This document shows positions 26,604 through 34,758 of a stretch of 64,000 nt of DNA, piece by piece (positions within the stretch are counted from its first letter, which is position 1; each line of letters starts with the position of its first letter). The translations under genes and the position numbers were made by a program. Below the pieces are notes generated by a model that saw only the letters and a list, made by a program, of their open reading frames with translations, had not been told where the DNA came from and ran no database searches. Source of the DNA: Balneolaceae bacterium. GTDB lineage: Bacteria; Bacteroidota; Rhodothermia; Balneolales; Balneolaceae. The stretch is taken from assembly GCA_006969905.1 (NCBI GenBank), contig CP030887.1, positions 2,406,730-2,470,729 of the forward strand, written 5' to 3'.

Positions 26604-27787
26604 TAATCAACGAAAGCAGGTAAGTGTTTCCATTTTTCAGTATCTGCAATAAACGGATTTTGCCCTCTCATCAAAGCTGAAAACCTGAGGGCTAACACAA
26701 CAAAAATGAGTTTGGGTGATACATTTTGCCTGAGCATAGGGCGGCAATCATCAAGATGTGTAATCATTTCTTCGAGCTTTGCGTTCTGTAAAGAAGAAAC
26801 AAACTTTTTTATAGAATCCAGTTGATCAATATTAGTTACCAGTTTTTCATTACCGGTTTCCCGAAAGATCATTATGTCCCTGATATAGGTTTCCAAAAGA
26901 TTTGTTACGCTGATCAAGCCTTCGATATTATTAGAGCTTTGCCAATCCTGGCTGAGTTTGGAAAGTTTTGTAGCGTCCTGACTATAGGATAACCTTAAAT
27001 AATCAACGATTTCATCCCGCGTTTGTTTAAGCCTGTCGATATCAAAAAAGCGGGTACTTGCATAGTTTCCACCTGAGACCCGGGCCAGGTACGCAGCGTC
27101 ATCCGGGCTGACTCCATCAATATGTATCAAACCTTCTTCCACCTCAGAAAGCTTTAGCGTTGCTAAGGGGATATGCTGGCATCTTGAAGTAATAGTGGGT
27201 AGCAAACTTTCATAACTTTCGGTTGTTAGAATAAACATCAACCGGTCAGAAGGTTCCTCAAGCAGTTTAAGAAAAGCATTAGCGGTTTCTTTTCTCATCG
27301 TTTCTACCTGGGTGAGAATGATTACAACCCGTTCACCTTCGTTGGGCCTTAGTTTTGCAATAGGACGGATTTCATCCCTGAAATAATCAATAGGGTAAAA
27401 CGCCTGAAGGTTTTTGGTGGCATTATCATTATTTATTGAAGGGCGTTGGGCGAAGCTTACAATCTCATAAGGATCCTTCGATAAGAGTTCCAATCGTTCT
27501 CTGACATCTTCAATTTTTGCTGAAGTAGGTTTAGGAATAAAAACATGAATATCGGGGTGGGTAAACCAACTAGATTTTTTAGAAGATTTATGTGTTCCAA
27601 GCTCAGTGAGATGATCCACTCCATTTATAACTTCGGCCATAGCCAGAGCAAAAGCAGTTTTACCCACACCATTAGCCCCTGAAATAAGATAAGCATGGCT
27701 TACTCTTTCGGAATGTAGAATACGCTCTACCTGTTGTTTAGCCCGTTGCTGGCCAATAATACGCCTGTTACCAAACTTCATGTTCAT
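26603..27787 (-). CDS. holB: DNA polymerase III delta-prime subunit
   Basis: The 394-residue protein is an AAA+ clamp-loader subunit. The P-loop GANGVGKT is at 37-44, a Walker B-like and sensor-1 region runs through ANAFLKLLEEPSD, and TSRCQHI carries the SRC motif. The zinc-binding cysteine cluster of DnaX-type proteins is missing, supporting delta-prime over gamma/tau. It starts directly after the ccmB stop and overlaps dapF by one base. Confidence 0.88.
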   Translation of the reverse strand: MNMKFGNRRIIGQQRAKQQVERILHSERVSHAYLISGANGVGKTAFALAMAEVINGVDHLTELGTHKSSKKSSWFTHPDIHVFIPKPTSAKIEDVRERLELLSKDPYEIVSFAQRPSINNDNATKNLQAFYPIDYFRDEIRPIAKLRPNEGERVVIILTQVETMRKETANAFLKLLEEPSDRLMFILTTESYESLLPTITSRCQHIPLATLKLSEVEEGLIHIDGVSPDDAAYLARVSGGNYASTRFFDIDRLKQTRDEIVDYLRLSYSQDATKLSKLSQDWQSSNNIEGLISVTNLLETYIRDIMIFRETGNEKLVTNIDQLDSIKKFVSSLQNAKLEEMITHLDDCRPMLRQNVSPKLIFVVLALRFSALMRGQNPFIADTEKWKHLPAFVD

Positions 27788-28456
27788 TTAATCCTCCCAG
27801 ATATATTCGAACAATAGTATTCCTGCGGTTGTAGTAACGCCAATAAAGCCAATAAGTGCTGCAAAATCATTAGTAAATCCATCTTTTAACCCACCCACAA
27901 AAGCAGTTTTGGTAACACGCGTAAGCAATAGAATTAAAGGTATAAATAGTGGGATGCTGAGTACAGAAAAGATAGCTCCTTTGCGGTCAGCCTGCGAAAC
28001 AATGGCGGCTACCATTGTAGAAACACTGGACAGACCCGCTGTACCCAGTAGTATGATAGCATAAAAAGCAACCCAGGATACAATCGCTAAATCAACCAGG
28101 AAAATATAAAGCCCAAAGGTGAGGATGTTAATCACTAACGAGAAGAACAGATTGTAGAACAGCTTTCCTGCAAAAATCGAACTTCCACTTCCATAAATTC
28201 TAAGCAGGTTATAGGTGTTTTTGTCTGTCTCGGATATGAAGCTTCTTCCTAAAGAAGAGAGGGCAGCAAATAAAACGACGATCCAGATTAAACCGCTTTT
28301 TGGAGTTGGATTTAGTTCCTGTGCCCGCAACGTAAACATAATGAGCAGGAGAGAGGACAAAACAAACGCCAGCACCATATTAAAGGCGTAGCGTGTTCGT
28401 AGTTCAATCTGTGCATCTTTTTTAAAGATAGTAAAGGCACTGCTTATCCAATTCAT
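27788..28456 (-). CDS. ccmB: Heme exporter membrane protein CcmB
   Basis: The 222-residue protein has about six membrane helices and fits CcmB, the permease of the CcmAB transporter for cytochrome c maturation. The N-terminal KKDAQIELRTRYAFNM and SLGRSFISETD segments match the family pattern. CcmA and the other ccm genes are not adjacent, so the ATPase must be elsewhere. It is the first gene of the run ccmB-holB-dapF-DUF5103. Confidence 0.88.
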   Translation of the reverse strand: MNWISSAFTIFKKDAQIELRTRYAFNMVLAFVLSSLLLIMFTLRAQELNPTPKSGLIWIVVLFAALSSLGRSFISETDKNTYNLLRIYGSGSSIFAGKLFYNLFFSLVINILTFGLYIFLVDLAIVSWVAFYAIILLGTAGLSSVSTMVAAIVSQADRKGAIFSVLSIPLFIPLILLLTRVTKTAFVGGLKDGFTNDFAALIGFIGVTTTAGILLFEYIWED

Positions 28457-28644
28457 AGCCTTAGTTTAAGGATTTTTCACCACTCATTTTGATGCAATTG
28501 CATGAAATTCAGGTTTAAAGGTCGTTCAAAATAATTTTTTTACTGATCGTTAAAATGAAGGCCTCAAATGCAATTAATCTTTGTTTGATTCGTCTTTAGC
28601 TTGCTATATTCACTGCCCTAAATCTTCATTTTAATTATCTGTCT

Positions 28645-29115
28645 ATGAACCTATTCTCACTACTTGAGGCACAAACAGTACTACACCAGTTGGTAGTGAA
28701 GAATAAGGAAGAACTCATATCCGTATTGGTTGATGCTTTAGAATACAAGTTAGGTTCAGAAAATATGGAGGAGATTAAATCGGCAGTAATAGAACGGGAA
28801 AACGTAATGTCTACAGGCGTAGGTAAGGGTTTGGGAATCCCTCATTGTAAAACTGATGCTGTAGAAGAAAGCCAGGCTGCTTTTGCATTGCTGCAAGAAC
28901 CGCTGGAGTTTGATTCAATTGATGGGGAACCGGTTCGGATGGTTTTTTTGCTAATCAGCCCGAATGCCAAAAACAGCCTGCATATTAAGCTTTTGAGCAG
29001 GGTATCCAAATTAATGAACAGTGGTTCGTTCAGAGAACAGATTCTTACATGTACTTCAAGAGAAGAAATACTTAAGGCATTTCAGCAGGAAGAAGAGAAA
29101 TATTTTGTAAGCTAG
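28645..29115 (+). CDS. PTS IIA domain protein (fructose/nitrogen type)
   Basis: The 156-residue protein is one EIIA domain of the fructose/PtsN class. The phosphoacceptor is His67 in GIPHCKTD, preceded by the STGVGKGLG loop. No IIB, IIC, EI or HPr gene is adjacent, so it is more likely regulatory, like PtsN, than part of a sugar importer (inference). It is 4 bp from the PBP4 gene. Confidence 0.9.
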   Translation: MNLFSLLEAQTVLHQLVVKNKEELISVLVDALEYKLGSENMEEIKSAVIERENVMSTGVGKGLGIPHCKTDAVEESQAAFALLQEPLEFDSIDGEPVRMVFLLISPNAKNSLHIKLLSRVSKLMNSGSFREQILTCTSREEILKAFQQEEEKYFVS

Positions 29116-29119
29116 ATTT

Positions 29120-30553
29120 ATGATTTTTCCGATCCGCAGCTTTTTGGTGATTTTACTTTTTTTAGTTGCGGATAATGTTTTTGCCCAGCATGTGAAATCA
29201 ATAATTGATAAGGGTCCGAACCAGGAGGCTTTTTGGTCTGTCACTGTTTTGGATGAGGAGGGAAATGAATTGGAGAGTGTATACCCAGATAAGCTCATTA
29301 TTCCTGCTTCAAACCAAAAATTGTACACATTAGGTGCAGTACTGGATCGTCTTGGAAGCGATTATAAGTATACAACGAACTTGTACGGAGATGGGAATCT
29401 TGTAGACTCCACCTGGTCAGGAACTTTCATTTTTAAGGGCACAGGCGATCCGTCAATAAGTGGTTTCTTGTATCAAGGGGATGCATACTATGTCTTCAGA
29501 AGCTTTGCAGAACAGTTAAAAGAAAAAGGTATTTATAATTTATCAGGAAGCTTGATAGCTGATGTGAGTTACTTTGATGAAGATATCTATCCGAAAGGGT
29601 GGAGCTGGGATGACCTGAGTTTTTATTACGGTGTTGAAATCAGCCCGTTATCTTTTAACAACAATGCTGTTGATTTGATTGTATTCGCTGATGGGCAGGT
29701 TGGGGAAAGGCCCAGCATAACCTGGTTTCCTGAGAATACCAGTTTTGTAAATATGATTAACCACCAGGAAATAACTCCGGCAGACTCGAAGTATGATGAG
29801 TATTACAGGAGATATATGGGCAGCAACAGAATTGTATTAGCCAGCAAATTACCCAGGGGATATGTAGAAAAGGAATCTCTATCCATATCTAATTCTGCTA
29901 TGTTTTTTATCCAGTCTTTCAGGACTTTTTTAAATAATAACGGGTTTGAGGTTCCGGGAGCCTATATGATTCAATCTCCTTCTCCAGGAATAAACGGAAT
30001 GAGGGTATTAGCTAAGCATGTTTCAAAGCCAATTTCTGAATTAGTTATATGGGCAAATAAAGAAAGCGATAATTTCTATACAGAAATGCTGTTGAAAACT
30101 TTAGCTGCTGAGACAAGAGGTATACCGGGTACATTTGAAAATGGGATTGAAGAAGTTAGAGCTTTTCTGGCAGAGCAAAACGTAGACACGAACCTTGTGA
30201 TGATGAACGATGGTTCGGGCTTAGCTTTAGGAAATTTTACGACTACCGGAAACATCAGTAGGTTTCTGCATTCGATGAAATGGCATAAAGAGTCTGAGAT
30301 CTTCTATGAAAGCATGCCAGTTGCCGGAATTGATGGTTCTATTGCACACCGGTTTAAAGGCACATCCCTTTATAATAACCTGAGGGCAAAAACGGGGTAT
30401 GTAAGTGGTGTTCGGACATTAAGCGGCTATTTAGTTGCCAAATCGGGTAAGGAGATTACGTTCAGCATCGCAACCAATCACTTTGCAGGAAAAGTAGGGG
30501 TGGTGGATCGTTCTCATCAACAGATTTTAGAGTTTCTGTATGCTAAATATTGA
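29120..30553 (+). CDS. dacB: D-alanyl-D-alanine carboxypeptidase/endopeptidase, PBP4 (S13) family
   Basis: The 477-residue periplasmic enzyme has a signal sequence (about 1-22) and the three penicillin-binding motifs: SNQK with Ser64 and Lys67, S-D-N at 316-318, and K-T-G at 424-426. A large insert lies between the first two, as in class C PBPs. It trims stem peptides and may cleave cross-links in peptidoglycan. It follows the IIA gene by 4 bp. Confidence 0.94.
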   Translation: MIFPIRSFLVILLFLVADNVFAQHVKSIIDKGPNQEAFWSVTVLDEEGNELESVYPDKLIIPASNQKLYTLGAVLDRLGSDYKYTTNLYGDGNLVDSTWSGTFIFKGTGDPSISGFLYQGDAYYVFRSFAEQLKEKGIYNLSGSLIADVSYFDEDIYPKGWSWDDLSFYYGVEISPLSFNNNAVDLIVFADGQVGERPSITWFPENTSFVNMINHQEITPADSKYDEYYRRYMGSNRIVLASKLPRGYVEKESLSISNSAMFFIQSFRTFLNNNGFEVPGAYMIQSPSPGINGMRVLAKHVSKPISELVIWANKESDNFYTEMLLKTLAAETRGIPGTFENGIEEVRAFLAEQNVDTNLVMMNDGSGLALGNFTTTGNISRFLHSMKWHKESEIFYESMPVAGIDGSIAHRFKGTSLYNNLRAKTGYVSGVRTLSGYLVAKSGKEITFSIATNHFAGKVGVVDRSHQQILEFLYAKY

Positions 30554-30565
30554 TTAGCTTTAAGC

Positions 30566-31939
30566 ATGGCCGATTATAAAGCACATATCCTGGTTACTGA
30601 TGATGAACGTCCTATACGTAATACATTAAAAGAGATTCTGGAGTACGAAGGCTATAAGGTTACAACAGCTGAATCCGGCAATGTGGCGCTGGAATTGATT
30701 TCTGCCAATTCGATTGATTTGATGTTATTGGACATTAAAATGAGCGGTATAGACGGAATTGAAACTCTTCGTCAGGTCAGGTCTTCAGGCCATGAATTCC
30801 CGGTAGTAATGGTATCTGGTAACGGTACTATTGACCTGGCTGTTGAAGCAACCAGGATGGGTGCTTATGATTTTCTTGAAAAGCCACCGGATTTGAACAG
30901 GCTGTTAGTGACGGTTAGGAATGCACTTTCTCAGCAAGACCTTTCCAAAGAGGTAAAGCAGATCCGGAAAAAACTTCCCGGAATCCAGGAAATTATCGGG
31001 GAAAGCAAAGCGATTACCCGGATAAAAACGATGATTGATAAAGTTGCTCCGACTCAATCCCGCGTACTTATTACCGGGGATAATGGAACGGGGAAAGAGC
31101 TGGTAGCAAGATGGATTCATGAGAAAAGCCCGAGAAAGAACCAGCAGTTTGTGGCGGTTAACTGTGCGGCTATTCCTTCAGAATTATTAGAAAGTGAGCT
31201 TTTTGGGCATGAAAAAGGGGCTTTTACCGGAGCTAATGATCAGCGTATCGGTAAGTTTGAACAAGCTGATGGAGGTACATTATTTTTAGATGAAATTGGG
31301 GATATGAGCCTGGATGCCCAGGCAAAGGTATTAAGGGTCTTGCAGGAAAATAATATATCCCGCGTAGGTGGTAGCTCATCCATTTCAATAGATGTCCGGG
31401 TACTAGCGGCAACCAATAAAGACCTGGAGGCTGAAATACAGCAAGGTAATTTCAGGGAGGACCTGTTTCATCGTATTAGTGTAATCCCTATAAAAGTACC
31501 TTCTTTAGAAGAGCGGAAAGAAGACATCCCTTTGATTGCCAAGGCATGTTTAACAAAGCTGAAAGAGAAGGATATCAGTTTTTCTTCTATTGAGTTTGAT
31601 AAATCAGGCTTGAAAGCACTTAAACAACGTAAATGGACAGGAAATGTAAGAGAGCTTTACAATGCTGTTGAAAGGTTAGGCATTTTAGCATCAGGTAAGG
31701 TAATTGATGAAGAAGCAGTTTCTGAGGTTTTAAAATCCAGAACTACCGATGATACAGGATGGGAGCAATTGGCGGATAGAACAAATAACTTCCAGGACTT
31801 TAAAGAAAATGCAGAACGTATTTTCCTGGTTAAGCAGCTAGAGAAAAACGACTGGAATATTTCGCAAACAGCAGATGCAATAGGTTTGCAGCGCAGCCAC
31901 ATCTACAACAAAATGAAAAAATATAACATAGAACGATAA
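30566..31939 (+). CDS. Sigma-54-dependent response regulator (NtrC family)
   Basis: The 457-residue protein has a receiver domain (about 5-120, acidic pocket at Asp12-Asp13 and phosphoacceptor Asp56), an AAA+ sigma-54 activation domain with P-loop GDNGTGKE (171-178), GAFTGA (218-223) and Walker B LFLDEIGD (239-246), and a Fis-type C-terminal HTH. It is expected to activate RpoN promoters when phosphorylated. No histidine kinase gene is next to it. Its place between PBP4 and folD does not reveal the regulon. Confidence 0.95.
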   Translation: MADYKAHILVTDDERPIRNTLKEILEYEGYKVTTAESGNVALELISANSIDLMLLDIKMSGIDGIETLRQVRSSGHEFPVVMVSGNGTIDLAVEATRMGAYDFLEKPPDLNRLLVTVRNALSQQDLSKEVKQIRKKLPGIQEIIGESKAITRIKTMIDKVAPTQSRVLITGDNGTGKELVARWIHEKSPRKNQQFVAVNCAAIPSELLESELFGHEKGAFTGANDQRIGKFEQADGGTLFLDEIGDMSLDAQAKVLRVLQENNISRVGGSSSISIDVRVLAATNKDLEAEIQQGNFREDLFHRISVIPIKVPSLEERKEDIPLIAKACLTKLKEKDISFSSIEFDKSGLKALKQRKWTGNVRELYNAVERLGILASGKVIDEEAVSEVLKSRTTDDTGWEQLADRTNNFQDFKENAERIFLVKQLEKNDWNISQTADAIGLQRSHIYNKMKKYNIER

Positions 31940-31944
31940 ATACT

Positions 31945-32838
31945 ATGAGTGCAGAAATTATAGATGGTAAAAAGGTAGCTGAATTGGTTCGTAGCCGGGT
32001 TCGGGAAGATGTGAGAGATTGGAAGGCTAAAGGTAATCGCGCGCCTTTTTTACAGGTGGTTCTGGTGGGGGATGATCCTGCATCCAGGGTATATATTGGG
32101 GCAAAAACCCGTGCTTGTGAAGATGTGGGAATAGAAACAGCTACAGAGATTTTGCAGGATACTATTTCAGCCAAAGAGCTTAAGTCTGTAATAAAGGGTT
32201 ATAATGAAGATGATTCTATTGATGGTATTCTGGTTCAGCTCCCGCTTCCTTCACATTTAAGCTCACACGATGTAATAGAGACTATAGATCATCGAAAAGA
32301 TGTGGATGGTTTCCACCCTATGAATGTAGGAAGGTTAGCTCTTGATGAACCATGCTTCAGGAGTTGTACACCGGCAGGTGTAATGGAGCTATTTAAGCAC
32401 TACAGTATTCCGGTAAAATCAGCACATGCTGTTGTAGTGGGAGCCAGTAATATAGTAGGTACACCTATGGCAGTAATGCTTTCCCGGGAGAACTCTTCAG
32501 GTAAGGCCACAACTACTATTTGCCATAAATTCACGAAAGACCTGACTGTACATACCATAACAGCTGATATTTTAGTAGTAGCTGCAGGACAACCAAACCT
32601 GATTAAAGCAGAAATGATAAAAGAAGGGGCAGTTATTGTAGATGTGGGTATTAACCGGGTAGCCGATGAAATTTCGGAAAAGGGATACAAACTGGTTGGG
32701 GATGTGGATTTTGAATCCGTAAAAAAGAAAGCCAGTTGGATTACCCCGGTTCCCGGTGGGGTAGGGCCGATGACCGTTGCCATGCTGATGAAGAATACAC
32801 TGCTTGCTGCCAAGAAGAGTATTTATCCAGAATCGTAA
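31945..32838 (+). CDS. folD: Methylenetetrahydrofolate dehydrogenase/cyclohydrolase
   Basis: The 297-residue bifunctional enzyme interconverts 5,10-methylene-THF, methenyl-THF and 10-formyl-THF using NADP. Visible signatures are VGDDPASRVYI, the catalytic region DGILVQLPLPSHL, the D-V-D-G-F-H motif, and TPVPGGVGPMTVAML near the C-terminus. It is 5 bp after the response regulator and converges on exbD across 16 bp. Confidence 0.97.
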   Translation: MSAEIIDGKKVAELVRSRVREDVRDWKAKGNRAPFLQVVLVGDDPASRVYIGAKTRACEDVGIETATEILQDTISAKELKSVIKGYNEDDSIDGILVQLPLPSHLSSHDVIETIDHRKDVDGFHPMNVGRLALDEPCFRSCTPAGVMELFKHYSIPVKSAHAVVVGASNIVGTPMAVMLSRENSSGKATTTICHKFTKDLTVHTITADILVVAAGQPNLIKAEMIKEGAVIVDVGINRVADEISEKGYKLVGDVDFESVKKKASWITPVPGGVGPMTVAMLMKNTLLAAKKSIYPES

Positions 32839-32854
32839 AATTTTCTTTTTGGGT

Positions 32855-33400
32855 TTAGTTTTTTGAGGATTCTGCAATGGAAATCTTTTTTGGGTAGATA
32901 TCCTTAATGATTTGCCTTTGATGATCACTAAGTAAATTATATGGCTTGCCAAAGTTTCTAATAGCACCCTCATTTCTTAATTCATTATAAGTACCTATTA
33001 CCTCATCTAGCATGTCTATATATATTCTGTAAGGTGCTTTACGGTCTGTTATCAAAGAGACTACAGCACTTTGAGGCGTATCAGAAAGCTGACTGTCAAC
33101 CCCTCTGTTATCAATGAATTGTTTCAGTATTGGTTTTATTTCGGTGATCGAAACCAATTTATCATCCATCATGATTTTTCCTTCTGAATTTACGAGGATA
33201 TTCATCAGGTTTCGTTCATGCACTGGAGATTGGTCATCCTGGAGTGGGGGAGGAAGTGTAAGCCCTATTCCTGTATCAACATTGATAGTTGTAGTTACGA
33301 GGAAGAAAATTAGTAGAAGAAATGCAATATCAGCTAATGAAGAGCTATTGATGGTAGCAGTAATACGCCTTGGCTTTAAAGGAAACATAAGAAACTCCAT
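32855..33400 (-). CDS. exbD: ExbD/TolR-family proton-channel subunit
   Basis: The 181-residue protein has the ExbD architecture: a short basic N-terminus, one membrane helix (about 20-42) with the essential Asp24 in SSLADIAFLLL, and a periplasmic domain. ExbD works with ExbB and TonB to energise outer-membrane transport. No exbB or tonB is adjacent, so this copy is isolated or its partner genes are elsewhere. The periplasmic part is longer than in E. coli ExbD (141 residues in total). Upstream of its start lies a group of inverted repeats. Confidence 0.88.
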   Translation of the reverse strand: MEFLMFPLKPRRITATINSSSLADIAFLLLIFFLVTTTINVDTGIGLTLPPPLQDDQSPVHERNLMNILVNSEGKIMMDDKLVSITEIKPILKQFIDNRGVDSQLSDTPQSAVVSLITDRKAPYRIYIDMLDEVIGTYNELRNEGAIRNFGKPYNLLSDHQRQIIKDIYPKKISIAESSKN

Positions 33401-33428
33401 TTTATATTTCTCTCTATAAACTTAATTC

Positions 33429-33495
33429 AGTGTTTTCAAACACTAGCATTAGCATGCTAGAAAAATCTTAAATAAAGGTGACACTATGCTGTCAC
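33429..33495. repeat. Three consecutive short inverted repeats in the exbD upstream gap
   Basis: Three different inverted repeats follow one another: AGTGTTTTCAAACACT (33429-33444, 7-bp arms), CTAGCA/TGCTAG (33443-33448 and 33455-33460), and GTGACA/TGTCAC (33478-33483 and 33490-33495). The gap lies between divergent genes, so these are candidate operators for one or both. None has a T-run, so they are not terminators. Confidence 0.45.
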
Positions 33496-33505
33496 TCCTT
33501 ATCAT

Positions 33506-33513
33506 TATGTTTG
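33506..33513 (+). promoter_or_regulatory. Bacteroidota-type -7 box upstream of the 114-residue gene
   Basis: TATGTTTG matches TAnnTTTG exactly, 30 bp before the ATG at 33543. This spacing gives a short leader, and the box lies just past the three inverted repeats. No clear -33 element is visible. Confidence 0.4.
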
Positions 33514-33542
33514 GGTAAATCAAATAAACAAACCCGACAATC

Positions 33543-33887
33543 ATGACACTTCATACACTTACCACCTCGGCAATATCCAGGAAAGCTAATCCAACATTAT
33601 TTGTTGCACCGCTTCTTAAGCGCATCAAAAAGGAAAGCAAGCAGGAGTTTGATGAAATGCAGCAGGCTTTTGAACTGATGGGCTGGGGCATATTACCTGA
33701 TGAGTTAAAGATCGAGATTTTTGAAGACGTTCGTTTTATGGTTCAGGAGCTAAAAGGATACTATTCGTCCTGTGATCCCCATGTTAAACGCAGGCGAGAG
33801 ACTGTTCACTTCTGGGTAAGCAGTTTCCAGGATGGTGTTTGTACTCTGGAAGCAGCAATCAAAGCTCTTAAGGTAAAATCCCTTTAA
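33543..33887 (+). CDS. Hypothetical small soluble protein
   Basis: The 114-residue protein has no signal peptide or membrane segment and looks mostly helical. Near the C-terminus it has a basic run followed by aromatic residues (KRRRETVHFWVSSF). I recognise no family. It has its own promoter-like box and its stop codon overlaps that of the convergent gene (shared TTAA), so it is a single-gene transcript. Confidence 0.65.
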   Translation: MTLHTLTTSAISRKANPTLFVAPLLKRIKKESKQEFDEMQQAFELMGWGILPDELKIEIFEDVRFMVQELKGYYSSCDPHVKRRRETVHFWVSSFQDGVCTLEAAIKALKVKSL

Positions 33888-34642
33888 GACTTAACATTCT
33901 TTTTTGAAGAGGAAGATAAGGCCTGTTCAGGATCGTATACTTCCTCTTCTTCAATTTTGATAACCGGTTTTGGCCGCAGCTTATTGGCAATAAGTTTGAC
34001 TATTCCTGAAAGTTGTGCTTTTTGAGTTTCATAGTAGCTTTTAAGTACAAATCTACTTGTTAAAAGTCCTGCCAATCCTCCTAAAGGTGCCAATAAAACA
34101 GCAGTATCTTTTCCCAATGGAGATTTCAGCGAAAGCAACACCACTATAAACCCAAAGAAAAAACTCATAAGGCTGCCAATGAATTTTAAAGGGGTCCACG
34201 AGGATACCATCTGGATCTTTGTTTTATTTTTACCTGGGGTAAAAGAAAAATGTTTATAGCCTATATCCGATCTTCTTTGTTCCCATTCGAAGGACTTTCC
34301 AACCCTGTTAATTTTGCCAATGCCACCTGTTACCTTTCTTATCTCCTGAACAATTTCTTCCCATTCCTCTTCATTAAATGTTCCGTCTACATTTACTATT
34401 TGTTGAACCCTGGAAGTAGCTTTTATCCAATTATAGGAGGTGTCTAAATCAGATTCATTATTTATCTGTATTGCTTCCAATAATGAGTTTCTGTCTATGC
34501 CAACCTCTTTTGCAAGTTCGATAAGCTCATCTTCCGTTAACCCTTCCTGATCTCCATACAAATCTTTTTGAGTCTGGATTTCAGAAGCTTTAGAAAGGAT
34601 TCTGCTGATTTCTTTTTTCGAGAAAAGTTTTTGGTCTGACAT
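33884..34642 (-). CDS. Hypothetical membrane protein with two C-terminal membrane segments
   Basis: Taking the ATG at 34642, the product is 252 residues: a charged helical N-terminal region (FSKKEISRILSKASEIQ), a middle soluble domain, and two hydrophobic segments (around FIGSLMSFFFGFIVVLLSL and AVLLAPLGGLAGLL), then a basic and acidic tail. The open frame reaches 34711, but the added 23 residues are hydrophobic and cover the region just before the guaB promoter, so the shorter form is preferred. I do not recognise the family. Confidence 0.65.
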   Translation of the reverse strand: MSDQKLFSKKEISRILSKASEIQTQKDLYGDQEGLTEDELIELAKEVGIDRNSLLEAIQINNESDLDTSYNWIKATSRVQQIVNVDGTFNEEEWEEIVQEIRKVTGGIGKINRVGKSFEWEQRRSDIGYKHFSFTPGKNKTKIQMVSSWTPLKFIGSLMSFFFGFIVVLLSLKSPLGKDTAVLLAPLGGLAGLLTSRFVLKSYYETQKAQLSGIVKLIANKLRPKPVIKIEEEEVYDPEQALSSSSKKNVKS

Positions 34643-34722
34643 ATGAAACAACTTAAGGAGTTGCAAACTTACAAATAAAATAAAAATTAGTTTTCCATAC
34701 AGCACTTCCAAACTTATATACT

Positions 34723-34730
34723 TATCTTTG
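34723..34730 (+). promoter_or_regulatory. Bacteroidota-type -7 box upstream of guaB
   Basis: TATCTTTG matches TAnnTTTG exactly and lies 29 bp upstream of the guaB ATG at 34759. The leader between has no Shine-Dalgarno sequence. A -33 TTG at normal spacing is not seen. Confidence 0.45.
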
Positions 34731-34758
34731 AAAAACTGTAAGCCAAATTCTCTGTTTC

